Below, piece after piece: positions 13,670-26,419 of a stretch of 64,000 nucleotides of DNA. Source of the DNA: Casuarina equisetifolia (lineage: Eukaryota; Streptophyta; Magnoliopsida; Fagales; Casuarinaceae); NCBI GenBank assembly GCA_028551475.1, contig CM052358.1, forward strand, positions 13,313,938 to 13,377,937, read 5' to 3'. Below the pieces are notes generated by a model. That model was not told the DNA's origin. It was given only the letters and a program-made list of their open reading frames with translations, and did not search any database. The position numbers were made by a program, and so were the translations under genes. Within the stretch, counting starts at the first letter, position 1, and every line of letters starts with the position of its first letter.

Positions 13670-14310
13670 TGTTAACAAGTGGACAATGAATCTCATATTA
13701 TTAAGAAATATTTAAGAATCTTACTTATATGATAATAAGTTTTACCATTATCTTAAGATTTCAAGTAAGATATATGCCCATATATGTAAAACCTAATATT
13801 ATTCCACTTAGTAAAAATTGCACCATAATGTAGTCTAGGTTGGACCATTGTGGAAAGGAGAGATGTTAAATTAGTGTGGGGTTTTTTTTTTAGGGTATAG
13901 GGTTTATGTCAAGAACCTTACTTATAAGATAATGAGTTTCCCTACTGTCATGGGGTTTTAAGTTGGATATATGCCCATCTCTATGAAATCTAATATGATA
14001 TTGAAGCTTAAATTTTGCCTTAACACCCTAATGGATATGTGAATATTCCATACAATAAAAGTGGCATTGTAGTGTATGTTAAATTGGCATGGAGTTGTCC
14101 CACATTGCTAAAGATTTCCTTAGCACCTTTAGGGGCTTTTATGAATTAAAGCTTATGCATTGTCTATATAATGTGACACCATGATGATCTGACAATTTGA
14201 CTATCCTAATAAGGGGATGTGTTAAGATGTGGATAATAAATTTTACATTATTAAGAAATATATTCAGAATCTTACTTCTAAGATAATGGGTTCCATCACA
14301 TAATGCCTAA
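13670..14310. repeat. Three degenerate direct repeats
   Basis: Blocks near 13680-13850, 13895-14060 and 14220-14300 share phrases such as ATTAAGAAATAT, GAATCTTACTT, AAGATAATG and GATATATGCCCAT. They sit between the copia gag relic and the copia reverse-transcriptase relic, so they are probably decayed LTR or internal sequence of that element. Confidence 0.55.
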
Positions 14311-14325
14311 TAAAATCTAATACAT

Positions 14326-14820
14326 ATGATCCACTCTTGGATGATCCATCCTTTTGAGAGATCGATTTACTTAACTACAATGAAGCCTAATATCATTTTT
14401 ATTGTTCAACACCTTAGTCAATTGGTTCATTCTCCCAAATGTTCATACATGGATGGTAGTATGGGGATACTAAGGTTTGTTGAAAACTCTCCAAGACTTG
14501 ACATGCTACTTTCATCTTCATCCAACTTAGAGTTTCCTATTGATTGTGACTTTATTTATAAGGTTCGTCCCATGTCATGACAATGTATCACTAGATATTA
14601 TAATAAGTTGAGTGATTCCCTTATATCTTGGGAAAATAAGAAAGAACCAATTGCTCCAAGGTCCTCTAAGGAGTTAGAACACAAGGTCATGGCTACAATA
14701 TGCAAGATTATCTGGCTTATTGAACCTTTTAGAGATTTTGGTGTAATTATTCCTCATTTTATTTCATGTATTATGATAATAAGGGAACTATGCATAAAGA
14801 TGCAATTCCAATTTTCATAA
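14326..14820 (+). mobile_element. Decayed Ty1/copia RT-RNase H fragment
   Basis: The plus strand encodes KPNIIFIVQHLSQLVHSP and GILRFVENSP, which match the pattern after the reverse transcriptase in copia polyproteins. After a stop it continues with SDSLISWENKKEP and SSKELEHKVMATICKIIWL, the usual copia RNase H region. Key acidic residues are partly lost. Orientation is opposite to the gag fragment at 12480-13640, so either two insertions or a rearrangement is present. Confidence 0.8.
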
Positions 14821-16767
14821 GAGAATGAAACATATTGAAATAGATTTCCACTTTATATATATAAAAAAATTATAGAGGAACATTATTTAGACATAATATG
14901 TACGCACAAAGGACTACTTGTTGTGTGTACTCATATTTATCTTGTTATCACAAAGTTATAATACGTTATATCTTGTTATTATTTTGTAATATTTTGTAAT
15001 ATTTTTCTGCATTCATTTTGATGTCTAAGATTCCTTATATGCTTATCAAATATAACTAAACTAAATTGTAAGAATCCTTGTGAAAATATGATCTCACTCC
15101 TGACCCCATTAACATAACTGAGTGAATACAAGGGTGAAATTAGAGTTCAAGATTTGGAGGGTTACTTTAAAGGTGAATCTTTGGCATGTTTAGTGTAAAA
15201 TTGAGCTAAAATATTGGGGTATAGATCGGAATTCAAGAAAATCCAGGATGAATGCCCCCCAAGTATTCATTACCGGCGAAAAGTTTGACTAAACCCCGGC
15301 AGTGCAACTGAGTTTAAAAGGTAGTTTGAAGGCAGCATTGCAGAATGGTTAGTATCCACAAGCTTTTTCCATTTGGTAACAGTCATTTCATCGTGGAAAG
15401 TCATCGTGCTTCGCTTTAGATTCGGTGCTAGCAGAGTTAATATCCTGATGCCTCATCAAAATCTGTTGGCAGTCATCTTGTTGTCCTTCTTAATCATATG
15501 AAGAATACTTCAATGAGGACGAAAGGATCGCAAACTTCAGATTACGCACACAAAAATTTCAAGTCGGCAATGTTGTTCTGGAGAAGTGAGAAAGGGAGAG
15601 AGGTAGCGAAAAAATTAAACGTGGGAACAATAGTGGAAATAAAAGAAGTAAACGTGCACGGATGAAGCTGACAACGTAGGAGCATGCGATCAAGCTTAAA
15701 ACGATAATGGGTATGCAAAGGATGGTGTAGTTTAAAGAAGAAATTGTAGGAACATTTCAATAGAACGGACCAAGAGGTAAAGGAATGGTGTAAATGAAAG
15801 CAGATGAAAAAGGATTGGCACGATGGTTTTGAAGGATGTGTATAGTAAATGAAATCATCCATGTATATATTTGATGGTGGTCAACCTCACTTGGAGGATG
15901 GGTATAGTAATCATACTGAACCCCAACTATGTTTAAAGGACGGTTGATTGTCTTTACTAATTAGTTTAAAGATAATCGAACTACTTCTAAGTCGTCAAAA
16001 TAGAATTTAGAAGTCATTAACCTCCCTTGAATGGATTGTAAGGATAGATTGACATTCCAAAAACAATTTTAAGGTTTACAACTCCTGAATCTACTTTTGA
16101 TTTGATTGATTACCCTCATCAGTTCCTTTTAAGATTGCTGCCTACTTCGATTTTCTTTTTCTTTTTATAAATTTTTTATTCCTTATATGTTAATATGACA
16201 TTATTTTGACCGTTCATTATCAAAAAAAAAAAAAAGCCGTAATGTAAGATATTGCAAGTCTTATAGGAGATCTTGCTAGAATAGACAACTACAGATAATC
16301 AATTCTGCCATTAGTAACTTTCTTCATTTATTTATTTCTTTTTCAGTCCAACCATCAAGAAGATTCAATCAATCAACCCAGCAGAATTTGACTAATCTTA
16401 AGAAAAGAGGCAATATAGTAAAACTTATAATTGGCCAGCGAAAATAATAGCAGCATATAAGGGAAATGTTTAAAATTAGGTTTTATTGCAGCAGGGAAAA
16501 GGGACTAGCCTACGAAGCAGCGTTCATACCTCAAGGTTGCCATTTTACTGTCATGCTTTCATACCTAAACATCATCGAATATAATTTAAGTTCTCCTGAA
16601 TGTCAATGGCCGAGGTTCTTTCTTACTAACTAGCTAGTTGGCAAAGCAGATGACCATGAACCTAAAGAGCTCAAGAGCACTTATAGAAGCAAAGAAATTT
16701 TGGTTCTATAACACATCCATTCTACTAGAATGATTCCCCAGTATTTCTCCCAGCCATAGTTCTCAAA

Positions 16768-16830
16768 TAAAAAAAAGAAAAAGAAAAAGAAAAAGAAAAA
16801 GAAAAAGAAAAAGAAAAGAAAAAAGAAAAA
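16768..16830. repeat. GAAAAA microsatellite
   Basis: About ten near-perfect copies of a GAAAAA hexamer lie just downstream of RING gene B. The same site in unit A (about 2617-2622) has only a short A run, so the tract expanded, or was inserted, in B. Confidence 0.9.
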
Positions 16831-17014
16831 GCAAGATAAAGAGGCACCAAGGTGTCTCATGGAGTTGAACATTGTGTCAATGAAAAACTGTAATAAAAAG
16901 AACATAAAATGATGATGTCTATAAATATACTAAAGATGCCATCCAAAGGCAGGTAAGCACCTCTTCAGTTTCATTTCTAGTTTTGAGAAGGAGCCTACAA
17001 TTAGTTGTCTCTGC

Positions 17015-20000
17015 CTATACGAGCAGGGCCATCCTTTTGCAAATGGGGCAGGAATTCTTCTGAACTAGCCACTGTTTAATACAGGTGAAATGAAAGTCAT
17101 GTTCACAATCCAGCTTCCCAAGATCATCTCCATCAGCGTAATCCTCCTGCAAAGTGTTCCCAGAAATGGAATACAGGTAAGAAATTTGGAAATCAGACTC
17201 CTCTAGTTACTTCATTGACAGAACCATTTTATGGTCTTCTCCTTCCTATTTACCCTGGAAAGTAAAGAAGAAGAAAAAGGGAAAAAAAAAAAAAAACTTG
17301 TATATAATGGCTCATACCCGACAGATGCAGCAAACGTCATTCTCCATTGGAGATGGAAATGTGGTGGAATCATATGTACCCCGCCTCATATTTGCTAGAA
17401 TAGTTTCATCACTCAACCCAGTGCAGACATCACCAATGTATTCCCCCAAAGCCAGTAGTTCCTATGACCAAAATTGTTACTCTGAAGCACTTTTCAAGAA
17501 CGAAGGACCAGAAGTAAATGGTTAATTTAAAAGAGTTTATCCTAAATTTATGTTTGGTCAATGATATAAAAGTATTATCCTTGTAAATAGCCAAAAAAAA
17601 AATGCCAAGAAGTTCCAAGCCTTCATGTGCTAACTTTTTGTAGTGTTACCTCATAAGACATGTTATCAACATCAAGAAGCATGCCTTCATGCATATCATC
17701 CTCCTGAGGCACACCAAACTCAACTGAACCGTCAATAACCATAAAATCCTGGAATTCCAGCGTCATTGCAATCATTTATAAGACCTTGATGAGATTGAGG
17801 CAAACTGGACCCATTTTGGATGGTAGAAACCAGTTCTCACTAGACAATTCAAGCTAATAATTATTTTGAGGAAGTGCACGAGTATGACAACTTTTTCCCC
17901 CATCAAGTTTATGCTATCCTACCATTATTGTCGATTTTAGTATTTGGAATATGATAAAAGATAAATACTGTGTAGCCTTATAATAGCGAGATGAAGCTTT
18001 CTAGTAACACGTTAGGATCTAAAACCTACCTGCAATTGAAATGGTCGACCTCTACGGACAAGTGATGCGGAATTCCGAACTTATGTCAAATATAAACATC
18101 TTATTAAATAGAATTAGATTAACACTAAAAAAGAAAACCAAGTCATGGCCCATAAATTGCTTGCATATGCTTATGGTTATATGATTCATGTACATATATG
18201 TTAGAATTGGTTGTGCTCACCGAATGCTGCATGGCGCCCAGCCAAGTTCTTTCTATTTAACCTTATCCATATTGTTAGATATTTGTAAAATTAGTATCCA
18301 TGTGTATAATGCCTTAGAACCCACGTGTATTAGGGAGTGGGTGTTGCCGTCTTGAGGTGTCAAGTGCAGCGACAGGAGTGTTTGTAAAAGGCAGCACCGT
18401 GAGCTTGAGACGGTGAGCCTGTGAGTGCAACCGAGAGAGACGGCTGAAAGGTAGAGAAAGGCACGCAGCAGCGTGCTGCTGCTGTTGCCTGGTACTGTAG
18501 CTCCGTGACCAGTTTCACTGTAGCCCTGGCGATGAGCAGCCTTGTAACTTGATTCTTAGCTTAATGAACGGAGAAGGAACCAGAATCTCCGTTGACAATG
18601 GATGTAGGCGTTTTTTGCCTAATCACTCTAAATAAAATGTCACTTTCTTATCTCTATCTTAGTTCATAGCTCGTTGTCCTTCGTTTATTAGCACGATGCT
18701 TAACTTCTTGTCCCAACACATATTACTCCCCAGATATTCAGATTGCGGCGGCATATTCAAGAATTTTAAGTTCTACATCTCTTTTGGTTTTGAAAAATAC
18801 CACTGTATGATTATCCTTGTCTAATATGATACTTCATGCTTAGAAAGGGTAAAGAATAATAGGAAGTTTGTATTCCATTGAGCATACCTCAGATATCAGT
18901 CTGCTTGTTTGTGAAGCAGTTTGTCTCCCAACTCTTGTCATCAATTCTGAATCCATAGACACCCGGAAAAGCCTTACGTTACCAGATCTCATTGAAAGAT
19001 CCATTTCCCGTGCCGCTGCAGAAGTCCGCGAATGCAGTGAAGAGTAACTACCTTGTGTATACTGTTGATGAGTGTTCTCTCCAGGAACCCCATTAGGCAT
19101 AGACGTGAAATGAATGCCCGCAAGAGTGCCACTTCGTGAACTAGAAGCAATGTTTCCTAGAGAGCTTGAGTTCCCGTTGAAAATGTTTATTCCCGTGGGG
19201 ATCTGAGCTACCTTTCCCCTCTCAGTTTCAGGAGCAAGTAGGATGCTTCTTGGTGTATTCCTTGGGTTCTGTTCTTGAACAGGAGGAATTGAAGATACAT
19301 CAATTCTTGAACTTGTCAAGTCGAACCATGGAGAAGGCTGTAGATTAAACAAGGAGTTGGAAGAGTGCAGAAAAGCTTGCTCTCTTGGGGTTCCATTGAT
19401 TGGTAACCTTGCTACTGAGCTTGTGTTTGAAAAGTGATCAAATGGAAAGGTGTGTGGTTGAGTGCCTAACTGCAACTGAGAATACTGGCTGATCCCACTC
19501 GAGAATATACTAGGTAGTACAGAATCTTGCGGATTTATGGCTCTACTAATATGAGAAGTTGTACGTGAACTTTCTGCTTGGTCTGGACCACTTGAAGTCT
19601 GGTGAATGCTAGAAATTTCTCTCCTTATGCCAACCCCAAGTCTATTCTCCAAATGTTCAGAAAGGCTAACATTTGATGGAATAATCAGTGGACTTGACAT
19701 ATTGGAGCTGTTGTTGACATTCATGTGAGCAGGAGTAGCTTCCATTTCTGAATTTCTGGCTTGTTCACCAGAGCTTGACCTGTCCCCTAAAGACAACGTT
19801 AATCCGGGAGCATCCTCAGGTTCTCTTCTCTTTGAAGATACTCGGCTATCACTTAATGAAAGATCATCTCCGTCATCGTTTTCTTCCAACACATATCTTC
19901 TCGGGCTAGAAGATATCGGTAGGACCGAAGAGTTGTTGGCTAGTGGATTTTCATTAGCTTCTAAGGCATCGGGGCTAGATAAACTCAGGCTCAAACCCGC

Positions 20001-20441
20001 TTGCATACCCTCAGTGGCATCACTGTCGTTGCTCTTGAATGAGGCATTCAAATCTATGTTTTCAGTGCGGGCACTAGAACTAACCCCTTGCAAAATGGAT
20101 GGCTCATTTGTGATTTTACTGTTATGAGGGATCATGTCGGTGCTCTCTGGAAAATGGGCAATGTACGGCTCAGGATCTATTCCTTGACTAGTTCTAGCAG
20201 TAGTATCAGCAGAAGAAGGCCATCCATACTCACCTAATAACTCCATAAAACTGATCTGATTTTGGGTGTTCACACCGGAGCTGGACTCAGCCATCCAGTC
20301 TTCATAACTGTGGCTATCATGCACTGGGAAAGCAGTTGGAACCATATCTTTCTGAATAAAGCCATAATTGTTGACATCTGGCCCTTGGTCCACAACAGAA
20401 GTTCCAGGAAATGAACTGGAGTTGCTGCCTTGACCGTTCAT
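17015..20441 (-). CDS. RING-H2 E3 ligase copy B, splice-site damaged
   Basis: Tandem paralogue of the gene at 2777-7329. Exons equivalent to A are 20441-18888 (518 residues, open), 18080-18030 (51 nt), 17748-17650, 17461-17318 and 17146-17015. The 51-nt exon has lost its acceptor: A reads CAG before GTTCGG, B reads TAA. The only AG there lies one base inside the exon, which would shift the frame to an early stop. Skipping this exon keeps the frame, because 51 is a multiple of three, and gives about 642 residues. The RING ligands are all kept, with CPIC. A one-base deletion after the RING replaces the last eight residues of A with a three-residue ending, stop at 17015-17017. The long exon also lacks about 15 residues near its end relative to A. 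It is either a functional skipped-exon form or an early pseudogene; transcript data decide. Confidence 0.7.
18273..18718 (+). mobile_element. Solo LTR, Ty1/copia type, 446 bp
   Basis: The element begins TGTTAG and ends CCAACA (terminal inverted repeat TGTT/AACA) and is flanked by a perfect 5-bp target duplication, CATAT, at 18268-18272 and 18719-18723. The equivalent site in unit A, near 5550-5560, is empty. An AATAAA signal near 18630 suggests plus orientation. It lies in the first coding intron of RING copy B. The family is inferred from size, ends and 5-bp duplication. Confidence 0.88.
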
Positions 20442-20451
20442 GTTGGCAGAC

Positions 20452-23400
20452 CTGAAATTACACCACATGTAACAGCATAAGATGATGAATAATATGATTT
20501 AGTACTTTCATACCTGCAAAGCTATCCACAAATGAAAAAGTTTGCAATTTAAGACATTATTAGGGGGGGAAGTTTTCAGCAATTCACAAGTGACCTTTTC
20601 CTCACTAATGTGAATAGAAACGCTCAAAACACAACTCTTAAATTTAATTAACCTTGTATTGCCTATCAAACTTTCATGATTTCCAAGTGCATTTATTCCA
20701 TCTTTTCATCAAATTTCTCAAACCCATACGTGGATCAATATTAACATGATATTACTTTATTTTCTACCATTTTCTACGACTAATGATGGAAACCTAGCTG
20801 AAGTCACGGACAAATTGATAATAAATCTATTTTCCTTTATCTCATTAAAATTCGACAGTTAGGGAAGTCCCAAATTCCATATCCACTTCATCTATCCATC
20901 TTCTCATTTTTTGGATACCTACCCAAGGAGAATGTTAACAAGCACCAGAAATAGGCCTCTACTAAGTGAACTATCTTTAGGTTATTAATCTTACATCCAC
21001 CACCTGGAATCCTGTTGTCAGTGAAGAAGATTGTCGGCGGTCCTTTCACGTCCAATTACTTTGAGGACTTTAATGTTACTACCATGAGACCTCAACGGCT
21101 ATTTGATTCCTAAACGCAAATGCTACTTTTTAATTGTATTATTTGCCTAAATTAACCATCCTCCACGTCCTTCTACAGAAGCAGTGCTTGTCAACCATGT
21201 TCTTCGTAAACAAAGTGGCGGCCGAGGAAGAGGACCTATGCCTACATGTAAATGGATAACTCAAATATAATCCTTTATGGAAACTTGTGATAACTATTGT
21301 GTCCAGTAAACGACATACGTCTAACTAAATTGCCGCTCAAACTTGTCTGGTAGGAATGTTGAGTACCCCATGAAATCCAAAAAGCATGAGGTTAGTTGTT
21401 TTAAAGTGAATAAAGATCATATGTAGGACCTTTTTCAAAATTTGAAATCAATAGTCAATAAATATAGTCTTACTTGTGGACATCTCTTCACAAACCCTTT
21501 TTCTTCTTTCCGTAGAATGTTTATAAGCCAGTTTCTAATATATACTTGGAAAAACCAACAACTAAAAGATGTGGAGTATATATTCCTCAATGCCATTTCA
21601 ACTCTAAATTTTTGGACTGCTCTAGGCGTAGTCATCCACATGTTGCTACAAGTTCACCCAAATGATGAAAGGTAGAAACTATTCAAGTGTCCTCCCTCAA
21701 TTAGGAGGGTCCAATATCATCTACATGTGCCAATTAAAGCCTGAGGCCTTTTGATGTTAACTAGCGCTATAACACAAAATGAATGGAAAGATGAACTTCG
21801 AGGAGAGATGACATGCTATTAGAGATAACCAGCACTTGAAACTCGTTTCATTCATCAGTAACAAAGATAATATGACAATCTTCTGGAACAATAGAAATGC
21901 ATCTAACTCTTAATAAGTGATTATGAATTTTTCAATTATATCATTTTTATAAGCTTATAATAGATGGAATTGATATAGCTAAGTTAATCCTATTATCCAC
22001 TTCAAACTTCTCATCAAGCTTTTCCATGTATACGTGACTTTCCATGCACTTAAGGGTGTGAGAAACTAAGAGTGGATTGCAGTAGCGGGGTGCATAGTGA
22101 AATGTTGGGCATGAAGGATTGATCATTTACGTAAATTCATAAAAAAAAACTAGTAATATATAGCACTTACTAAGCCTCCACCTGTAATTTCTTTCACAGT
22201 CAGCTATGTCCCAACTTAATAATATGAATTTACTAGGAAAGAAAAATTAGGGATTACGAAAGTGTTATATAAAGACTCAACACAAGACAGTAAAATCAGA
22301 AGACTCGATGAAAATGCTTTAAAGTTTCTGAGATGTTGACCAAAATGATTTGCGAATAAAAAAGAGTTAGAAAGAGAGAACATAAGTTCAATGCAAAGAC
22401 AAGTATGAGAAGCAATGAAAATTAAACCTGGTTTGCCTTCCACTGTCAATGTGACACAAACCTAATAATTATTCTCATACAATATGCCATAGTAGAAGGA
22501 CTACTATGTACTAAATTTCATCCAAAACTAGAGTCTGCAGATAGATAATTGTTTATGACCCAATGCGTAGAGCACAAATAGAGCAAGTAAGCAAATAAAT
22601 AATCAGGTATATAAATAACTGAAAATGCCTAGTGAGATTAAAAAGCTTCCAGTAGTAGAAGGCAAAAAGAAAAGGAAAATAATCAATAAACTATATATGG
22701 AATAAAGGTTTACAAACTAAAATAATACACAAGTTCTAACCAACCAGCTCAAGAACACAACATCTCCAAGCAAATCCCATGTCATCGCAAAGATAGGCTC
22801 ATGCATGCACACAAGCAGACATCTCAAAATACCTAGTTCTACCACTAGAAAGAAAAAAATAATGGCAATAAAAGTCATGCTCCAGGCTTCAAGTTCAATC
22901 CACAAATATCTTTTTGTATTAGTATCACCGTCAATGAAGGAAAAAGAATACATAAATCTAAGTCCTACAATCTAGAGCTTTCATGACCAGCAGCCCTGAG
23001 GGGTCATGAAGAAGCTCCATATAATCGAGAAGAGGGGGAGAACAGACATATATTCTAGCACATTCACCACTATGTAGGAAAGAGTTATTCAAAAGTTTAT
23101 GAGAACCAGCGGCAATACCAAGATTGCCTGAAAATCATCAGTCTAAACATGACAAGGCACCCAAATTGGTTGAGAAAAAGAAAAGGAAAACCTAGCGGAA
23201 ACAAAGATCAAGAAAATGATGGCATTCTACTTAAAAATCAACCTACTTCCATTAGTGTCAGTACTGGGACCTTAAAATGCCACAAAAGAAGTTCAAAACA
23301 AGTAAACAACAGTCAATAGTATAAAAGTTAAGTGCTCAAACAATTCACAGAAGGAAACAAATATTATTGATTAGCATTCGTGGAACTAAATGGTTAGATT

Positions 23401-24987
23401 CAGTCTAGATGAAAGAAATAACATATTATTCGTAATAGAAAAAGTACCAACAAACATTAAAAAAAAAAAAATCCCCGGCAGCCATTTAACTATGGTAAAA
23501 CATAGATAGTTCAGAGGGCGGAAAGGAAGTTTTCCAGCAGAACAGGTACCATCAAGGTCACCACAACAATTTCAAGGGTGTAACCTAAATGGAGGGAATG
23601 AAAAAAGATGCTCAAAGACTTGGGCACCAATGCTTGCATGGTTAAGCATTATATTCATTTCAGAAAGTTATAAACTAAATCCATCAACATTCTTCACGCC
23701 AACAAAAGGAACACCTCCTCAGGACTGGTTTCAATGCTAACCAAAAACAATAGGCAGTCGAAAACATTTCTTTGTGGCATAGGGATGCAGGGCTACTCTT
23801 TCATTTCTAGAATCCCAATTGGTTGAGTGATCTAGCCGCAGACCACTAACATATGCAGAGGCAGAAATCAATAAGAGTTCATACTTGATAATTGTTACAC
23901 TATGAGACTATTTAAGGGGACGAGAACATACTTTGAGAGAAATGGAGAGGAGAAAAGAAAAAGAACATTGAAGAAAGAAGAATCCCTCTGATCAATGTTG
24001 TTCAGAGAAAGAAAACGCTAGACACCATTTTTTTTTTTCGAAGAGAGTGATTTAGCATAGTGACAAGATCACAGAAGGATGAAAAAGCTTTCTGCATTTA
24101 TTCTCATTGACATCAAGAATTATTCATTTAGTTTTTAAAGATATGGTCAACATACTCGGATGCATGCGTCGCGATAAAGCTATGAAAATGCATTAGCCTG
24201 TATCCTTCGATGCATGTATGCAGAATCATTTACAACATTTGAAAAAGCATCAGAGTTGATACATCCATGAAATCGATATATGGGAACTAAAATTAAAAGG
24301 GAAAATAGGGTGGGAACTATATTAAACTATTAGCAAAAGCAAGGATCTTTTCCTTTGCTATTATAGTTAAACAAACTTACAAAGAACTTAGACTTTAAGA
24401 AATAGAATCCGGAGGTAACCAAGGTAACCTCCGACTTTAGTTAACAACGTAACCAAAATTATAAAGGAACTTTCTCAGAGAAAAATTCAATCTTCCACTT
24501 TTACGCTTTAAGAAATGCATGAATTTATCAGGAAAAGAGATTTTCTTTTTCAAAGCACTTGAGGCCCAAAGGATTTTTCTTTTTGTCGGAAAAAATACTG
24601 AAGTCCCAAAATTTAACTAGACGGATCAAGGAAGATTACTTCCTGCACTAGAAGAACCTGCTAAGAACCACAGTTCATCCCAACGTAAACGTACACAAAT
24701 AATTATCATCAGTACACTTTGAAAACCCATAAGCATACACATAGGCACATCCATGAAGACATGCATGTGCCGATTGACTCTAAACAAACAATAGATGATA
24801 AGTAATAGTAGATTGATTCAACAAAATAGATGAAAAAGCAAATGGTCCAAACAGAATTGTTCTTTCTGGAATCTTTACTTTAAGACAAAAACAGAGATTA
24901 AAGAAGATGATGCATAAGAAGGGATGGGCAGACCAAATACCATTCACTGATCTCACATATAAGACTTACAAAGGAAGAGATTTATAC
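20452..24987 (-). other. 5' UTR intron of RING copy B (inferred)
   Basis: Counterpart of the intron at 7340-10408, with conserved acceptor (20453-20452) and donor (24987-24986). It is about 1.5 kb longer than in A. The extra length includes segments near 23575-23785 and 23935-24423. No gene was recognised inside. Confidence 0.5.
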
Positions 24988-25350
24988 CGAGTAGAACTGA
25001 GAATTGGTTGACACAAGAACTGAAGCCAAGACTACAAAACACAGGGCTTTCTCCTCGCTTTGCTTTGAATGAAACGGACTGAGAGTGAGGACAGGAGCTT
25101 CATAGAGTGAACTGGGTGGAGCATTAGTGGCTGGAAATAGCGAAATTTACGATAGTGCACTGGAATCATTAATTCGTCCAAGATAAGACAATTATGGTAG
25201 TAAGGTGGCAATGTTGGCTGCAAACCAATTGGTTGCGGTTTCATTTTGAGAGCCTCACTCAGGAAGCCTCGTGTCACTTCGCTTTGCATGAGCCTTCCCT
25301 CTCTCTCCCATATTCTGTCTAAGACCGGAATATATGGAAACTACTCGGAC
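24988..25350 (-). other. Putative non-coding first exon of RING copy B
   Basis: Conserved with 10409-10780, including the donor. The run of open frame is shorter and diverged compared with A, which supports a leader and not a protein. The transcription start is not determinable here. Confidence 0.4.
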
Positions 25351-26419
25351 TGCAGTCAGCCGTTATCTTTCTTGAACCCGGCGTCTCCTCTCCTATTTGA
25401 TATTTTCCCTCCTTGTGCCTTTCTTTGCTGCTTCCGAACCTGCGTTAATAGAATCTGTTGTGTTTTGTTTAATTGTTAACTTTCTGCTATTCTACAAAAT
25501 TCATGGTACTTTTGCGCTTGCTTTGTCCATTAAACATCTCAATTTTTTTATATTGCTGGAAATTGATTTCTGAAAAATACATGTGAAAATAGTGAACCAT
25601 CAGTTAGGACTTTCTAATTATGTTTTCTTTGATGACTTCTAGATACTAAAAATAATTTGGATAGAAAGTGGTAAAATATAATGTGAATTCAAATAGTATT
25701 AAATTTGGACTCAAATATCCCGTCCCATATAGAGTTCAACATTAACTAAATTAGTAAGAAAGTCATTCATAATTGATTCAATCAATCACAACTTGAAATT
25801 TCATCTAATTAATTATTAAGTATCTCGATTATTAATTTTTGTCTTGTCGTTATTTGATGTTTCGACAACAAGAAAGTCGTTGTTCAGTTATTTCATTATA
25901 GCAATCATTGAATAGAATTATAACGATATCATTAAGTTAATAACTATAGAAAAGTAAAGCTATTGATTTCACTAACATGTAATCATTACAATCACAATTG
26001 TGTTAATTATATAATTAAATCTAGTGAATCTTACTATTTGAATTGATTAGTATCTACATGTCCTCTTTAACATGAACGTGTTCCATTTTTGCTCCAATTA
26101 ACATTTTTAATTTGACTTAATTTATCTTAATACACTAGAGATCCATAACCAAACTATTGTATAAAAATCTAGCAAACAATTTAATATGTGAAAAAGCAAG
26201 GAAACAAGACAACTTATGAAATTAGACGGGACACAGAATCTCCATGAAAGTCATTGCACAATTATCTTGTGCAAGTACATTGATATTTATTTTTTAGTAT
26301 ATATTTTTTTTTAATAAAGGGAAAAATGCCGAGTTTGGTGAAACAGCCAAACCTTAACAAAATTTGGCTAGGGACACCAAACAGTGGAGCCACCAACCAT
26401 CATACTTTAGGGCTTTTTC

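Larger units (their letters stand above)
15392..26290. repeat. Tandem segmental duplication, unit B
   Basis: Same-orientation counterpart of unit A. Unit B lacks about 1.5 kb found in A (A 3943-5489). It has additional segments: a solo LTR (18273-18718), about 0.2 kb near 23575-23785, about 0.5 kb near 23935-24423, and an enlarged GAAAAA tract at 16768-16830. Whether the two unlabelled segments are insertions in B or losses in A is not decided by the sequence alone. Confidence 0.9.

Noticed and set aside
16681-16905. ORF with a long poly-Phe run
   Set aside because: It is only the minus-strand reading of the GAAAAA microsatellite.
20442-20468. Nine-residue N-terminal extension of RING copy B
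   Set aside because: It reads through the 5' intron acceptor (TTTCAG); copy A starts at the aligned MNGQG.
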